Assembly (NCBI RefSeq): GCF_008000815.1
Contig: NZ_CP042806.1
Span: 310,001-374,000 of the forward strand
Length of the DNA: 64,000 nucleotides
DNA from: Terriglobus albidus
GTDB taxonomy: Bacteria > Acidobacteriota > Terriglobia > Terriglobales > Acidobacteriaceae
Direction of reading: 5' to 3'
Of this stretch, positions 1-9,998 are shown in pieces. Positions within the stretch are counted from its first letter, which is position 1; the number at the start of each line of letters is the position of its first letter. Below the pieces are notes generated by a model. It was not told where the DNA came from. It made no database searches and worked only from the letters and a program-made list of their open reading frames with translations. Both the position numbers and the translations under genes were made by a program.

Positions 1-625
1 TGAAGAGAGCGCGGAAGACGTTGGCGACCTGACCCCAATCGACTCCGCTGGCTCCGTTGGAGCCATTCATCAACTGGTTGGCGATGCCCACGCCAATCAT
101 CGATCCGATCAGGGTGTGCGAGCTGGATGCCGGAAGACCCAGCGCCCAGGTACCCAGGTTCCAGGCGATAGCCGCAAGCAGCAATGCAAAGACCGCGGCA
201 AATCCCGCTCCGGAACCGGCCTTCAGAATGATCTCAATGGGAAGCAGCGAGAGTACCGCGAAGGCGACACCGCCGGAAGAGGTGAGCACGCCGATCAGGT
301 TCCAGATGCCGGACCAGATCACGGCAACATGCGGATCAAGCGAATGGGTATAGATGACGGTGGCTACAGCATTGGCCGTGTCGTGAAAACCGTTGACGAA
401 TTCGAAGCCGAGAGCAATAAGCAGGGCGAGACCAAGCAGGATGTACGGCCATCCGCTGAGATTATGAACCCGGCTCAGGTCGTTGGCGACATGAACCCCG
501 GCGTACACAATTCCCGCCAAAATAATGGCGCCGAAGACACCGAAGCTCTTCTTGCCTGGGGTGCGTTTGAGTTTGGCCTGTAATGCAGCGGATTGACTAA
601 CGCCTTCTTTGACGGCTACCGTCAC
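1..625 (-). CDS. pit: Inorganic phosphate transporter, PiT family (partial, runs off the window start)
   Basis: Inner-membrane low-affinity phosphate transporter; only the N-terminal ~208 residues are present. Reading the minus strand from a GTG at 625 gives a soluble stretch of about 25 residues, a first membrane helix (FGAIILAGIVYAGV) and then the PiT signature EFVNGFHDTANAVATVIYT. The second hallmark, GLPASSSHTLIGSMIGVGIA, lies near residue 175. GGAG seven bases before the GTG supports that start; no in-frame ATG precedes it. The reverse frames give overlapping plus-strand open frames with no family resemblance. The C-terminal half and any phoU-like neighbour lie outside the window. Confidence 0.93.
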   Translation of the reverse strand, partial: MTVAVKEGVSQSAALQAKLKRTPGKKSFGVFGAIILAGIVYAGVHVANDLSRVHNLSGWPYILLGLALLIALGFEFVNGFHDTANAVATVIYTHSLDPHVAVIWSGIWNLIGVLTSSGGVAFAVLSLLPIEIILKAGSGAGFAAVFALLLAAIAWNLGTWALGLPASSSHTLIGSMIGVGIANQLMNGSNGASGVDWGQVANVFRALF

Positions 626-798
626 AAATACACTCCGACGCGCTCGCCTTAGACAAGCCGCCTCATGGATAGTACCAATCCCGGCAGTGCCGGAGGCTAC
701 GGGTTTGTTACAGCACTGTTAAAAACCGGGGTGGTTGCACCATCGCTGGTGAAGCGGTGGAAAATCTGACAATTCTTCCCTCACTTTTTCGTAAGGCC

Positions 799-824
799 TG
801 TCGATCCATCCCCGGTTTGTTCGA
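799..824 (+). promoter_or_regulatory. Putative ECF42-type promoter upstream of the DGPF gene
   Basis: TGTCGA (799-804), a 17-base spacer, then CGA (822-824). This agrees with the -35 TGTCGA and -10 CGA elements reported for promoters read by ECF42 sigma factors, and an ECF42-type sigma gene lies two genes downstream. Autoregulation of the pair is therefore likely. The rest of the 626-861 gap holds the pit upstream region and the AAGGAGG ribosome binding site of the next gene. Confidence 0.5.
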
Positions 825-861
825 TTAACCCGCAGACAGGCAATAAGGAGGCCTGCGACCC

Positions 862-1233
862 ATGCAATATCTGCTGCTGATCTACGACAACGAAGCCAAG
901 CTCAACGCCCTTCCCCCGGCGCAACTTGTTGATATGTATGCCGAATACGGCGGCCTGACACAGTCGCTGAAGAACTCCGGCCAATTTCTCGCCGGCCGCC
1001 AGCTTCATCCGGTGGCGCAGGCCACGACCGTCCGGGTCAAGGATGGCAAGCAGACGGTCACCGACGGTCCATTTGCGGAGACGAAGGAACAACTCGGTGG
1101 CTTTTATATGGTGGAAGCGGCCGACCTCGATGAGGCTGTCGCCATCGCCGCCCGCATCCCCTCCGCCCGTACCGGATCGATCGAGGTCCGTCCCCTCGTG
1201 GAACGTCCAGCCGAGCGCAAGGACCAAAACTAA
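862..1233 (+). CDS. YCII-related / DGPF domain protein (ECF42 partner)
   Basis: A 123-residue protein of the YCII-related (DGPF) family. It starts with MQYLLLIYDNEA and carries the DGPF motif (DGPFAETKEQLGGFYMVEA) in the middle, which defines these small dimeric alpha/beta proteins. A strong AAGGAGG ribosome binding site precedes the ATG. The sigma factor gene follows after five bases, so the two are co-transcribed. DGPF proteins are the conserved genomic partners of ECF42 sigma factors; their molecular role (sensor, target or enzyme) is not settled. Confidence 0.9.
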   Translation: MQYLLLIYDNEAKLNALPPAQLVDMYAEYGGLTQSLKNSGQFLAGRQLHPVAQATTVRVKDGKQTVTDGPFAETKEQLGGFYMVEAADLDEAVAIAARIPSARTGSIEVRPLVERPAERKDQN

Positions 1234-1238
1234 GCATC

Positions 1239-2489
1239 ATGCCGTTACCGACGGAAACCGGGCAGGCCCACTTCGAGACCATCTATCGCGAAGAGGCTGC
1301 CCGGGTTCTGGCCACCCTGATCCGCCTGCTCGGCAGCTTTGACCTGGCCGAAGAGGTGACCCAGGAAGCCTTCACCATCGCCCTCCAGCAGTGGCCGATC
1401 GAGGGCCTGCCCGCCAATCCCCGCGCCTGGCTGATCTCGACCGCGCGGCACAAGGCGCTGGACCTGATCCGCCGTCGAGCGAGCTTTGCAGACAAACAGA
1501 CCGAGCTGGTGCACTTCCTGCTGCCTTGCGAACACGAGGCGCCGGCCCAGGAGGCGGCAATGCTGCAGGCAGAGCAGCCGATCGAAGACGATCTGCTCCG
1601 CCTGATCTTTACCTGCTGCCACCCGGCTCTGTCGCAGGAGACCCAGGTCGCCCTGACCCTGCGTACCCTTTGTTCCCTAGATACTGAGCAGATCGCACGC
1701 GCCTTCCTGGTTCCGGTCGCCACCATGCAGCAGCGCATCGTCCGCGCCAAACAGAAGATCCGCGATGCCGGCATTCCCTACCGGGTTCCGTCGCACGGCG
1801 ATCTGCCACAGCGGATCTCCGCTGTGGCGCTGACCGTCTACCTGGTCTTCAATGAGGGCTATACCCACAACAACCGCGAGTTTGCCGCAGAGGCCATCCG
1901 TCTGGCCCGCCTGCTGCACCGGCTGATGCCCGCCGAGGCTGAACTGACCGGGCTGCTCGCTCTCCTCTTATTGCAGGACTCGCGCGCTGCGGCCCGCCTC
2001 TCCACGGAAGGCGACCTTGTCCTTTTACAAGAGCAGGACCGCAGTCTGTGGAATCGCACCCAGATCGACGAGGGTCTGGTGCTCGTGGAAGAAGCTCTAC
2101 GGCAGGGACCGCCCGGCCCCTATGCGCTGCAGTCAGCCATTGCTGCCCTGCATGCCCAGGCGCAGACCGCCTCAGCCACCGACTGGCCGCAGATCGCAGC
2201 GCTCTATACCCTGCTCTATCGCCAACAGGCCACACCGATTATCGAGCTGAACCGCGCAGCCGCTATCGCGATGGCCTATGGAGAAGAGGCCGGCCTCAGA
2301 TTGCTGGCCGAGATCGAAGAGCGCGGCGACCTGAAATGCTATGGGCACTTCTATGCAGCGAAGGGTGAGCTGCTGCGGCGGCTTAACCGACGCGACGAAG
2401 CCGCCGCAGCATATGAACGGGCACTCGGGCTGGTGTGCTCAAAAGAAGAACAACGATTCCTTAGAAAGAGACTCGCAGAGTTGGAATAA
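1239..2489 (+). CDS. ECF42-type RNA polymerase sigma factor with C-terminal TPR-like extension
   Basis: A 416-residue sigma factor. Region 2 is in residues ~10-75 (DLAEEVTQEAFTIALQQWP, then ARAWLISTARHKALDLIRR). Region 4 is near residues 130-180 (LRTLCSLDTEQIARAFLVP...MQQRIVRAKQKIR). Unlike ordinary ECF factors of ~190 residues it has a long helical C-terminal half (~190-416) with TPR-like helices (EGYTHNNREFAAEAIRLARLL; AAAYERALGL). This extension and the adjacent DGPF gene are the hallmarks of group ECF42. No anti-sigma gene is adjacent, which is typical of that group; the C-terminal extension is thought to control activity. Confidence 0.93.
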   Translation: MPLPTETGQAHFETIYREEAARVLATLIRLLGSFDLAEEVTQEAFTIALQQWPIEGLPANPRAWLISTARHKALDLIRRRASFADKQTELVHFLLPCEHEAPAQEAAMLQAEQPIEDDLLRLIFTCCHPALSQETQVALTLRTLCSLDTEQIARAFLVPVATMQQRIVRAKQKIRDAGIPYRVPSHGDLPQRISAVALTVYLVFNEGYTHNNREFAAEAIRLARLLHRLMPAEAELTGLLALLLLQDSRAAARLSTEGDLVLLQEQDRSLWNRTQIDEGLVLVEEALRQGPPGPYALQSAIAALHAQAQTASATDWPQIAALYTLLYRQQATPIIELNRAAAIAMAYGEEAGLRLLAEIEERGDLKCYGHFYAAKGELLRRLNRRDEAAAAYERALGLVCSKEEQRFLRKRLAELE

Positions 2490-2536
2490 CGAATTGCCTT
2501 CGTCTAAGGCCATCATGTTAATCTGCCTTCGATCCC

Positions 2537-3085
2537 ATGCCTCAATTTCGAAACGTCTTTGAACGCTTCTCTAAGATCTACGCCGGTTTAGGAGACGAGC
2601 AGCTTCTGTCACTGGCCAATGATCTCGATCAGCTTGAGCTCGATGCACAGGAAGCATTACAGGCAGAGTTACTGCACCGTCGACTTGAGTTACATAGTGC
2701 TGTCGGGGCGGAGACCCCGGAAGAGACTCATCCAGAACATGGCGAAAAGCTCGACGGCCCCGAATCGGAGTGGGTCTTCGAAACTACGAGTCAGGCACTT
2801 GCCGCTAAGAGTGCATTGGAAAGTGCGGGCATTCGGGCAATTGTGAATCTTCCGCCGTCGAAGTTTTATGCAAACTCTCCAAGCGTCACCTTCGTATCCA
2901 ACGGCACGGAAAAACTCCGGGAGATTTATGAAGACCTGCAAGCGTCAGATAACGAGGAACCGGTCGGGGACTTCGTCTTCCCTACCTGCCCCGCATGTGG
3001 CCGCGAAGATGTTCTGCTTACCTCGGTCGAACCCTTCAATACATGGGAATGTGAAAGCTGCAGCCACACCTGGCAGGAATCCTGA
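2537..3085 (+). CDS. Hypothetical protein: helical N-terminus, DUF2007-like domain, C-terminal zinc ribbon
   Basis: 182 residues, unknown function. Residues ~1-55 look helical and acidic (DEQLLSLANDLDQLELDAQEAL). Residues ~75-140 (VFETTSQALAAKSALESAGI...NLPPS...VTFVSNGTEKLREIYEDL) resemble DUF2007/GlnB-like 'putative signal transducing' domains. The C-terminus is a zinc ribbon with two Cys pairs: CPAC, then CESC about 20 residues later. The gene follows the sigma factor by 47 bases on the same strand and could share its transcript. The zinc ribbon is clear; the middle-domain assignment is tentative. Confidence 0.7.
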   Translation: MPQFRNVFERFSKIYAGLGDEQLLSLANDLDQLELDAQEALQAELLHRRLELHSAVGAETPEETHPEHGEKLDGPESEWVFETTSQALAAKSALESAGIRAIVNLPPSKFYANSPSVTFVSNGTEKLREIYEDLQASDNEEPVGDFVFPTCPACGREDVLLTSVEPFNTWECESCSHTWQES

Positions 3086-3310
3086 GACATCTGGCGTATC
3101 GCAGCCTTCGGTCGCTACAATAATCGCCATGCGCAGCCTCTTCATCCTGAAGCGGTTTCGCCGCGGAAAACATGACCGCGGCCGCATCCTCCTGTAACCC
3201 TCCTTTTCCTGTAGATTTGTTACGCTTCCTACGCCTGCAGATCGCCCCCTTGGACCGTGCGATCTGCGGAAAACCGCGCCCTTTCGAGGCGCAATTTGAG
3301 GACCCATACC

Positions 3311-6091
<2,781 letters not shown>

Positions 6092-6112
6092 CACAACATC
6101 AGAAAGGTCGCT

Positions 6113-6150
6113 AAGCATAAGGCTCGGAAATATTCCGGGCCTTATGCTTT
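6113..6150 (+). terminator. Rho-independent terminator of acnA
   Basis: Perfect 11-bp stem (AAGCATAAGGC with GCCTTATGCTT) with an inner CGGAA/TTCCG extension, ending in TTT. It lies 22 bases after the acnA stop codon. The stem is symmetric, but the T tract is on the plus strand. Confidence 0.85.
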
Positions 6151-6160
6151 TGCATGGGTC

Positions 6161-6181
6161 ACCTACCGGAGAAATGCTCTA
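6161..6181 (-). repeat. Truncated right end of the ~116-bp TA-flanked repeat
   Basis: A 21-base segment ending in GAGAAATGCTCTA matches the right end of the complete copy at 8116-8231. Only the end is present; the rest of this copy is missing. Confidence 0.7.
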
Positions 6182-6310
6182 GTGTTGTGAGTCTAAAGTT
6201 TGCGACGAAATTGTTTTCATTCTGAACGTTCGGGGTCATCAACGAATCCGGCCTTCAGCAAAGTTCTTGTCTTAACCGCGAGCGCCAAAGGGAGCTTTGT
6301 TTTGCTTAAG

Positions 6311-6331
6311 GGCACGGCTTTTAGCCGTGCC
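6311..6331. repeat. REP-like hairpin
   Basis: GGCACGGCT and AGCCGTGCC form a perfect 9-bp stem around TTT. It shares the GGCTTTAGCC-like core with the hairpins at 6352-6365 and with the two interrupted hairpins nearby. Confidence 0.7.
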
Positions 6332-6345
6332 GTATGGATCCCCAC

Positions 6346-6370
6346 TGAGACGCGGCTTTAGCCGCTGAGG
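6346..6370. repeat. REP-like hairpin, intact homologue of the IS110 target
   Basis: GCGGCT and AGCCGC pair around TT within a longer GAGACGCGG...CCGCTGAGG context. Its reverse complement, CCTCAGCGGCT followed by AAAGCCGC, is exactly what the two flanks of the IS110-family insertion give when joined. Confidence 0.75.
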
Positions 6371-6410
6371 GCATAATCTCGGTACCTCAGCGGCTTCTAT
6401 GAGACGGCTG

Positions 6411-6648
6411 TATGGGTCAAGTTTTTTCCTTCATAGAGTTTTTGTATTTGCAGTTGCAGTTGCGGTTGTGTTTTGGATTCATCTCGGGGCTTCTATCCGC
6501 ACTCGCAGTGAGCCGCTAAGGGACTCGGTGCCTGTTGGGACCCGATGGTGATGAATTGGGGCTGCTATCTGAAGCACGACCTGTATGGCCCAGCCGCTGA
6601 GCGCAGTCACCCGGACACGAGATTGTTCTGCTTTGGCCGATCCGCGGT
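6411..6648 (-). ncRNA. Candidate bridge RNA region of the IS110-family element
   Basis: IS110-family recombinases use a structured bridge RNA from the long non-coding end of the element, and this is the only end long enough here. On the transposase strand it contains CTCAGCGGCT (complement of 6592-6601), identical over 10 nt to the left target flank including the CT core. A second segment with AGCGGCT (complement of 6511-6517) lies further on, and ATAGAAGCC, also found across the element's own end, is near 6488-6497. Exact ends and fold are not determined. Any short open frames here are probably not genes. Confidence 0.35.
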
Positions 6649-7737
6649 TCAGGCTACGGTGGCCATTGCAGGTTGAGGGAAGTGTTGGAAGCTCTGTCCG
6701 CTGCGCCACATGCTGTGCAACAGGACCGCCAGTTTACGGGCCACCGCCACGATAGCTCGCTTTTTTGCTCTCTTGCCTCCACTGGATGCCAGCTTGAGGC
6801 CCCAGCGACGCAAGGCTGAGTCAGGACCGAAGCGACCCAGGATGTATTGCGCCGACTGCACCAGCAGACTTCGTAAATATCGGTTGCCGGTCTTGGAGAT
6901 GCCTAACTCCGGATCCGAGTCCCCCGACTGACTTTGTCCGGGTCGCAGACCGAGCCACGCACCTGCGGAACGGTTGCTTGCTATATTGGGCCGGTCCAGC
7001 GTGAGTACATACGTGGCCGCCACCACAGGACCCACGCCTGGAACCGTACGCAGCACACCGATCTCCGGATACCTGGTACCCAGCTTTTCGATCTGTTCTT
7101 CCATACTGTCGATCTGACGGTTCAACGTCGCGATCTGCTCCAACAACGGAACCGCTACCGTCGTCAGCACAGACGGAATCGATGCCCGCACCCGCACAGG
7201 AAACGACTCGGTGGAACAGGCCGGCAGACGGCCACCGGCGCTTTTGACCAGGCCACGCAACGCGTTGACCAGCATCGTCCGCGCACGTACTAGCGTAGCC
7301 CGCGCCTGGATCAGGTTCAGGTCCTGCTGCCGCTCCATGCTGCGGTGAAGCAGCGGCGCCAGCAACTTAGGATCAGACGCCGCGAAGCGAGCCAGCTGCT
7401 CGGCATCGTTGCGATCGTTCTTCGATTCACTCGAGCTGATCGCCGCGATCTTGCGCGCATTGGCCACGATCACCTGATGACCTAAAGACTTGAGCAAACG
7501 GCTTACCCACGGAGAGTGCGTGCCGCACTCCAGTGCTATTCGCTGCCGCTCCTCGCCCTCGAAATGACGTCGGAACGCCGCCTCCGTACTCTGGATACGA
7601 CCTTCCTCCATCACTTCCTTCCCTGCGTTCAACAGACAGTAGTGGCTGTAACGGTCCCCTAAATCAAGCCCTACCGTCAGCGCTGGCCTGTCACTCCCCA
7701 TTTCCTCTAACCACTGCGCTTTGCTAACCTTCTTCAT
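6649..7737 (-). CDS. IS110-family transposase (DEDD recombinase)
   Basis: 362 residues, full length. The N-terminal RuvC-like DEDD domain shows VGLDLGDRYSHY (first Asp), ALECGTHS (Glu) and KNDRNDAEQLAR (Asp pair). The C-terminal Transposase_20 domain shows LRTVPGVGPVVAATYV and the serine-containing SGDSDPELGISKTGNRYLR segment. No frameshift is seen, so the element may be active. The GGAGACC-type sequence just upstream of the ATG may serve as ribosome binding site. Confidence 0.95.
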   Translation of the reverse strand: MKKVSKAQWLEEMGSDRPALTVGLDLGDRYSHYCLLNAGKEVMEEGRIQSTEAAFRRHFEGEERQRIALECGTHSPWVSRLLKSLGHQVIVANARKIAAISSSESKNDRNDAEQLARFAASDPKLLAPLLHRSMERQQDLNLIQARATLVRARTMLVNALRGLVKSAGGRLPACSTESFPVRVRASIPSVLTTVAVPLLEQIATLNRQIDSMEEQIEKLGTRYPEIGVLRTVPGVGPVVAATYVLTLDRPNIASNRSAGAWLGLRPGQSQSGDSDPELGISKTGNRYLRSLLVQSAQYILGRFGPDSALRRWGLKLASSGGKRAKKRAIVAVARKLAVLLHSMWRSGQSFQHFPQPAMATVA

Positions 7738-7850
7738 CGGCTGGTCTCCTTGAGCACCCCGAGTGCGTGCGAACAGCTTAGCTGCTTCGCGAGGCCAGCC
7801 GTCTCATCCCATCTAAAGCCGCATGTATTTCAGTGCGGGGACGGGACGGC

Positions 7851-8007
7851 TAAACAGGCTGCGGAAAAACTCGATTTTCGAGAAGCGCAAAAAAAACGAT
7901 CGCGTCAGAATGACCTATAAGCGATCCGGGGACATTGGGTGATGATTTTCTATCCCCAAATTTGACCCGATTATCCCCTCATATAGAGTTTTTCCGCAGC
8001 CTGTAAA
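7851..8007. mobile_element. 149-bp MITE-like element with 18-bp inverted repeats and TAAA target duplication
   Basis: CAGGCTGCGGAAAAACTC at 7855-7872 is perfectly repeated in reverse at 7986-8003. TAAA flanks it on both sides (7851-7854, 8004-8007). Removing the element and one TAAA restores GGGACGGC-TAAA-GCCGTCCC, a REP-like hairpin, so the insertion hit the hairpin loop. It has no coding capacity, so it is a non-autonomous element. Confidence 0.8.
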
Positions 8008-8115
8008 GCCGTCCCCTTAAGCAAGACATTCGTACCTGCGGGGCGAAGAGCGCTCGCTGAAACACTAGAACTCTTCATGATTTATGTCACGGACTTTAGA
8101 CTCGGGGCACTAGAC

Positions 8116-8231
8116 TAGAGCATTTCCCCTGTTACTGGGTATCCCGGGAGTAGCGTGCAGCGGCGTTTTCATTGCGGAAAACGCCCATAGATGCATAAGC
8201 CCTGCACGACACCTACAGGAGAAATGCTCTA
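8116..8231 (+). repeat. ~116-bp TA-flanked palindromic repeat, copy 1 (complete)
   Basis: Ends TAGAGCATTTCCCCTGT and its inverse ACAGGAGAAATGCTCTA. The inside contains a GGCGTTTTC/GAAAACGCC hairpin around ATTGCG. The last three bases, read on the minus strand, are the TAG stop of the gene at 8229-9797. Related copies are at 21063-21178, 35081-35198 and 43744-44118. Confidence 0.85.
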
Positions 8232-9797
8232 TCGCACGATCTCGATACGAACGCCCTCGGGAACCACTCGCGAGAACTGCTCTAGCTTCTCTCGTACGAT
8301 CTCAGCCTCTTCAGGTGTGGTTGCAACCACATCAACAGCGGTCTCGGCAGTTGTCCGGTGAGCAATCAGCAGATTACGAATGTGGCCTGCAACGATCCAC
8401 TCTTTCGGGATATCGGGGTACCACTTCGTATAGATCATCAGGAATTTCACATTGTGTTCCCTGGTGACTGAACGAAGAAACGCAGCAGTCTTGTCATGGG
8501 TCGCCGTCTCAAAGGAGCCTAGTCCAACGAGATCGAGTATGTAGATATTCGGGTCGTGATCGAAGGCGACACAGCCCAGGTCATTGACCGCCACAGGCTT
8601 GTGATAGAACATCTCTTCGAAACGATGCATCTGCATCTGCTGGAGATAGACGGAGCGGGCCGCATAAGGTACGCGTCCGACAACCTCAGCATAAGTCACG
8701 CACCAGATAATCGGCAGAATCAGAATCCATGCGGTGCGACGCCACTGAGCAATGAGACTCATGCAAAGCAGCAGGCAGAAACCGCTCACGGCGGCGTCGT
8801 ACCGGTAGAACCAGCCTTGCGGCCCGAGAAGAAGAAGAAGAACGATCGCCGCCGTACCAGCAAGAATCGCATTTCGCTTTGTACTGTCGTGACGGACACG
8901 GAAGTACGCCGCGGCAAGAATCACCAGGCTGATGAGGAACCGCCCACGATGGATCAGGCTCTCCAGGTTGCCCTTGATGATCTGCATAATGTTGCTCGTC
9001 ATCGAGCGATTCATGTTGGTGGTTGCCGTGGCCGTGGCGCCTTTGACCAACACCGATGTGGGTAGAAATGGGAGCCCCTTGGATCTCAGGTATAGACCGA
9101 ACAGCACCAGGGGAGCAGCGCCGAGAATGAAAATCGCAATTGCCGAAGCGCGCTTCTGCTGGAACCAGCAAATCAGGGAAATCGCTAATGTGAATGCCAG
9201 GTCCTCATACCGGATTGCCGGGGCAAGCACGGCAGCAACCAGCACAAAGTTCGGCATAGGCCTTCCGGCATAGGCCTCCATCACACCGTAGGCGCAGGCA
9301 ATTGCCAGAAGGAACTGCAGGGTGTGCTCCATGCCGACAAAACTCAACCCAATGAGGTTGAGCGCGAGCACGATGAAAAACGCGGCCGTCAGGCGATAGA
9401 GAAATGGCGATTTTCCATCTTTCCGCACAAGGACATTCCAGCGGTCAAAGAAGCGCCCAAGCAGGAAACAGCATCCCGCACCCGCGACAATGTTGTAGAG
9501 CAACGGAATCCAGATACGAACGGCACTCGTGCTGAACGGAACCAGAAGATAGGGCCACAGGATGCTCGACGCCGGAGACGCGGACTCTCCAAAGTTAATG
9601 GTGTAGCTGCCGTGCAGCAGACGCTGGGCCAATGCCAGGTGAATATAAGGATCGTCCAGAGCATAGGTAAAGCTTCCGTGGCAGAACCAGAGAACAACAG
9701 ACAATGTTGCGACGCTCAGCAGGCCATACATTGCCAACAGCATTCGGCTGAAGCCGCCGGTTGCTTGAACTTCTCCAGCAGACTGGACAGTGGACAT
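8229..9797 (-). CDS. Polytopic membrane protein, GT-C glycosyltransferase-like
   Basis: 522 residues with about ten hydrophobic segments from residue 18 onward (LLAMYGLLSVATLSVVLWF; FFIVLALNLIGLSFVGM; AAIVLLLLLG and others). The first periplasmic loop has an Asp pair in YALDDPYIHLALAQ (residues 48-49) followed by GESASPASSILWPYLL. This pattern is typical of lipid-phosphate-sugar dependent GT-C transferases such as the ArnT/PMT-like families. The C-terminal ~120 residues are soluble. Substrate unknown. The stop codon is supplied by the adjoining repeat. No operon partner is evident. Confidence 0.75.
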   Translation of the reverse strand: MSTVQSAGEVQATGGFSRMLLAMYGLLSVATLSVVLWFCHGSFTYALDDPYIHLALAQRLLHGSYTINFGESASPASSILWPYLLVPFSTSAVRIWIPLLYNIVAGAGCCFLLGRFFDRWNVLVRKDGKSPFLYRLTAAFFIVLALNLIGLSFVGMEHTLQFLLAIACAYGVMEAYAGRPMPNFVLVAAVLAPAIRYEDLAFTLAISLICWFQQKRASAIAIFILGAAPLVLFGLYLRSKGLPFLPTSVLVKGATATATTNMNRSMTSNIMQIIKGNLESLIHRGRFLISLVILAAAYFRVRHDSTKRNAILAGTAAIVLLLLLGPQGWFYRYDAAVSGFCLLLCMSLIAQWRRTAWILILPIIWCVTYAEVVGRVPYAARSVYLQQMQMHRFEEMFYHKPVAVNDLGCVAFDHDPNIYILDLVGLGSFETATHDKTAAFLRSVTREHNVKFLMIYTKWYPDIPKEWIVAGHIRNLLIAHRTTAETAVDVVATTPEEAEIVREKLEQFSRVVPEGVRIEIVR

Positions 9798-9998
9798 GTT
9801 TCCGAGTGTAGCCGGGTTAACTCAGTGCGGCAAACAATGTTGTATCGCAGTTTTATGAGTTTTTACGCACGCTTCATCCTCTCCCAACGGGCCTGGGCGC
9901 TAGGTATGAACTTAGATCCAACTTTCTCGCAGCAACTCTCTATCCCAACACGGGTATTCACAAGTGCCCGCGATGTACATCGGGTGGAGGAAAAGAAA

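Larger units (their letters stand above)
6394..7814 (-). mobile_element. IS110-family (IS1111-group-like) insertion sequence, ~1.42 kb, inside a REP-like hairpin
   Basis: The element spans 6396-7814, with a CT dinucleotide at 6394-6395 and another at 7813-7814. Left flank CCTCAGCGGCT joined to right flank AAAGCCGC rebuilds the neighbouring REP hairpin without gap, so CT is the duplicated core. Subterminal inverted repeats ATGAGACGGCTG (6399-6410) and CAGCCGTCTCAT (7796-7807) lie 3 and 7 bases inside the ends. It encodes one intact DEDD transposase. About 240 bp of non-coding DNA lies 3' of the transposase and only ~75 bp 5', as in the IS1111 group. Confidence 0.8.
6179..8113. mobile_element. 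Composite nested region bounded by an imperfect inverted repeat
   Basis: A 28-bp imperfect inverted repeat (21 of 28 matches, sharing GAGTCTAAAGT) lies at 6179-6206 and 8086-8113, both ends beginning CTAGTG. Inside are REP-like hairpins, an IS110-family element and a 149-bp inverted-repeat element. Without the two insertions the bounded unit would be about 360 bp, the size of a non-autonomous element. No transposase other than the IS110 one is present. The boundaries are inferred only from the repeat. Confidence 0.45.

Noticed and set aside
57-583. Plus-strand open frames at the window start
   Set aside because: They lie opposite the PiT transporter, whose signature motifs are clear on the minus strand.
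6479-6709. 76-codon minus-strand open frame next to the IS110 transposase
   Set aside because: It overlaps the transposase end in another frame and covers the likely bridge RNA region; no protein motif.
9324-9998. Upstream extension of the small exported protein
   Set aside because: This stretch is antisense to the membrane glycosyltransferase gene; the signal peptide and GGAGG mark the real start at 9999.
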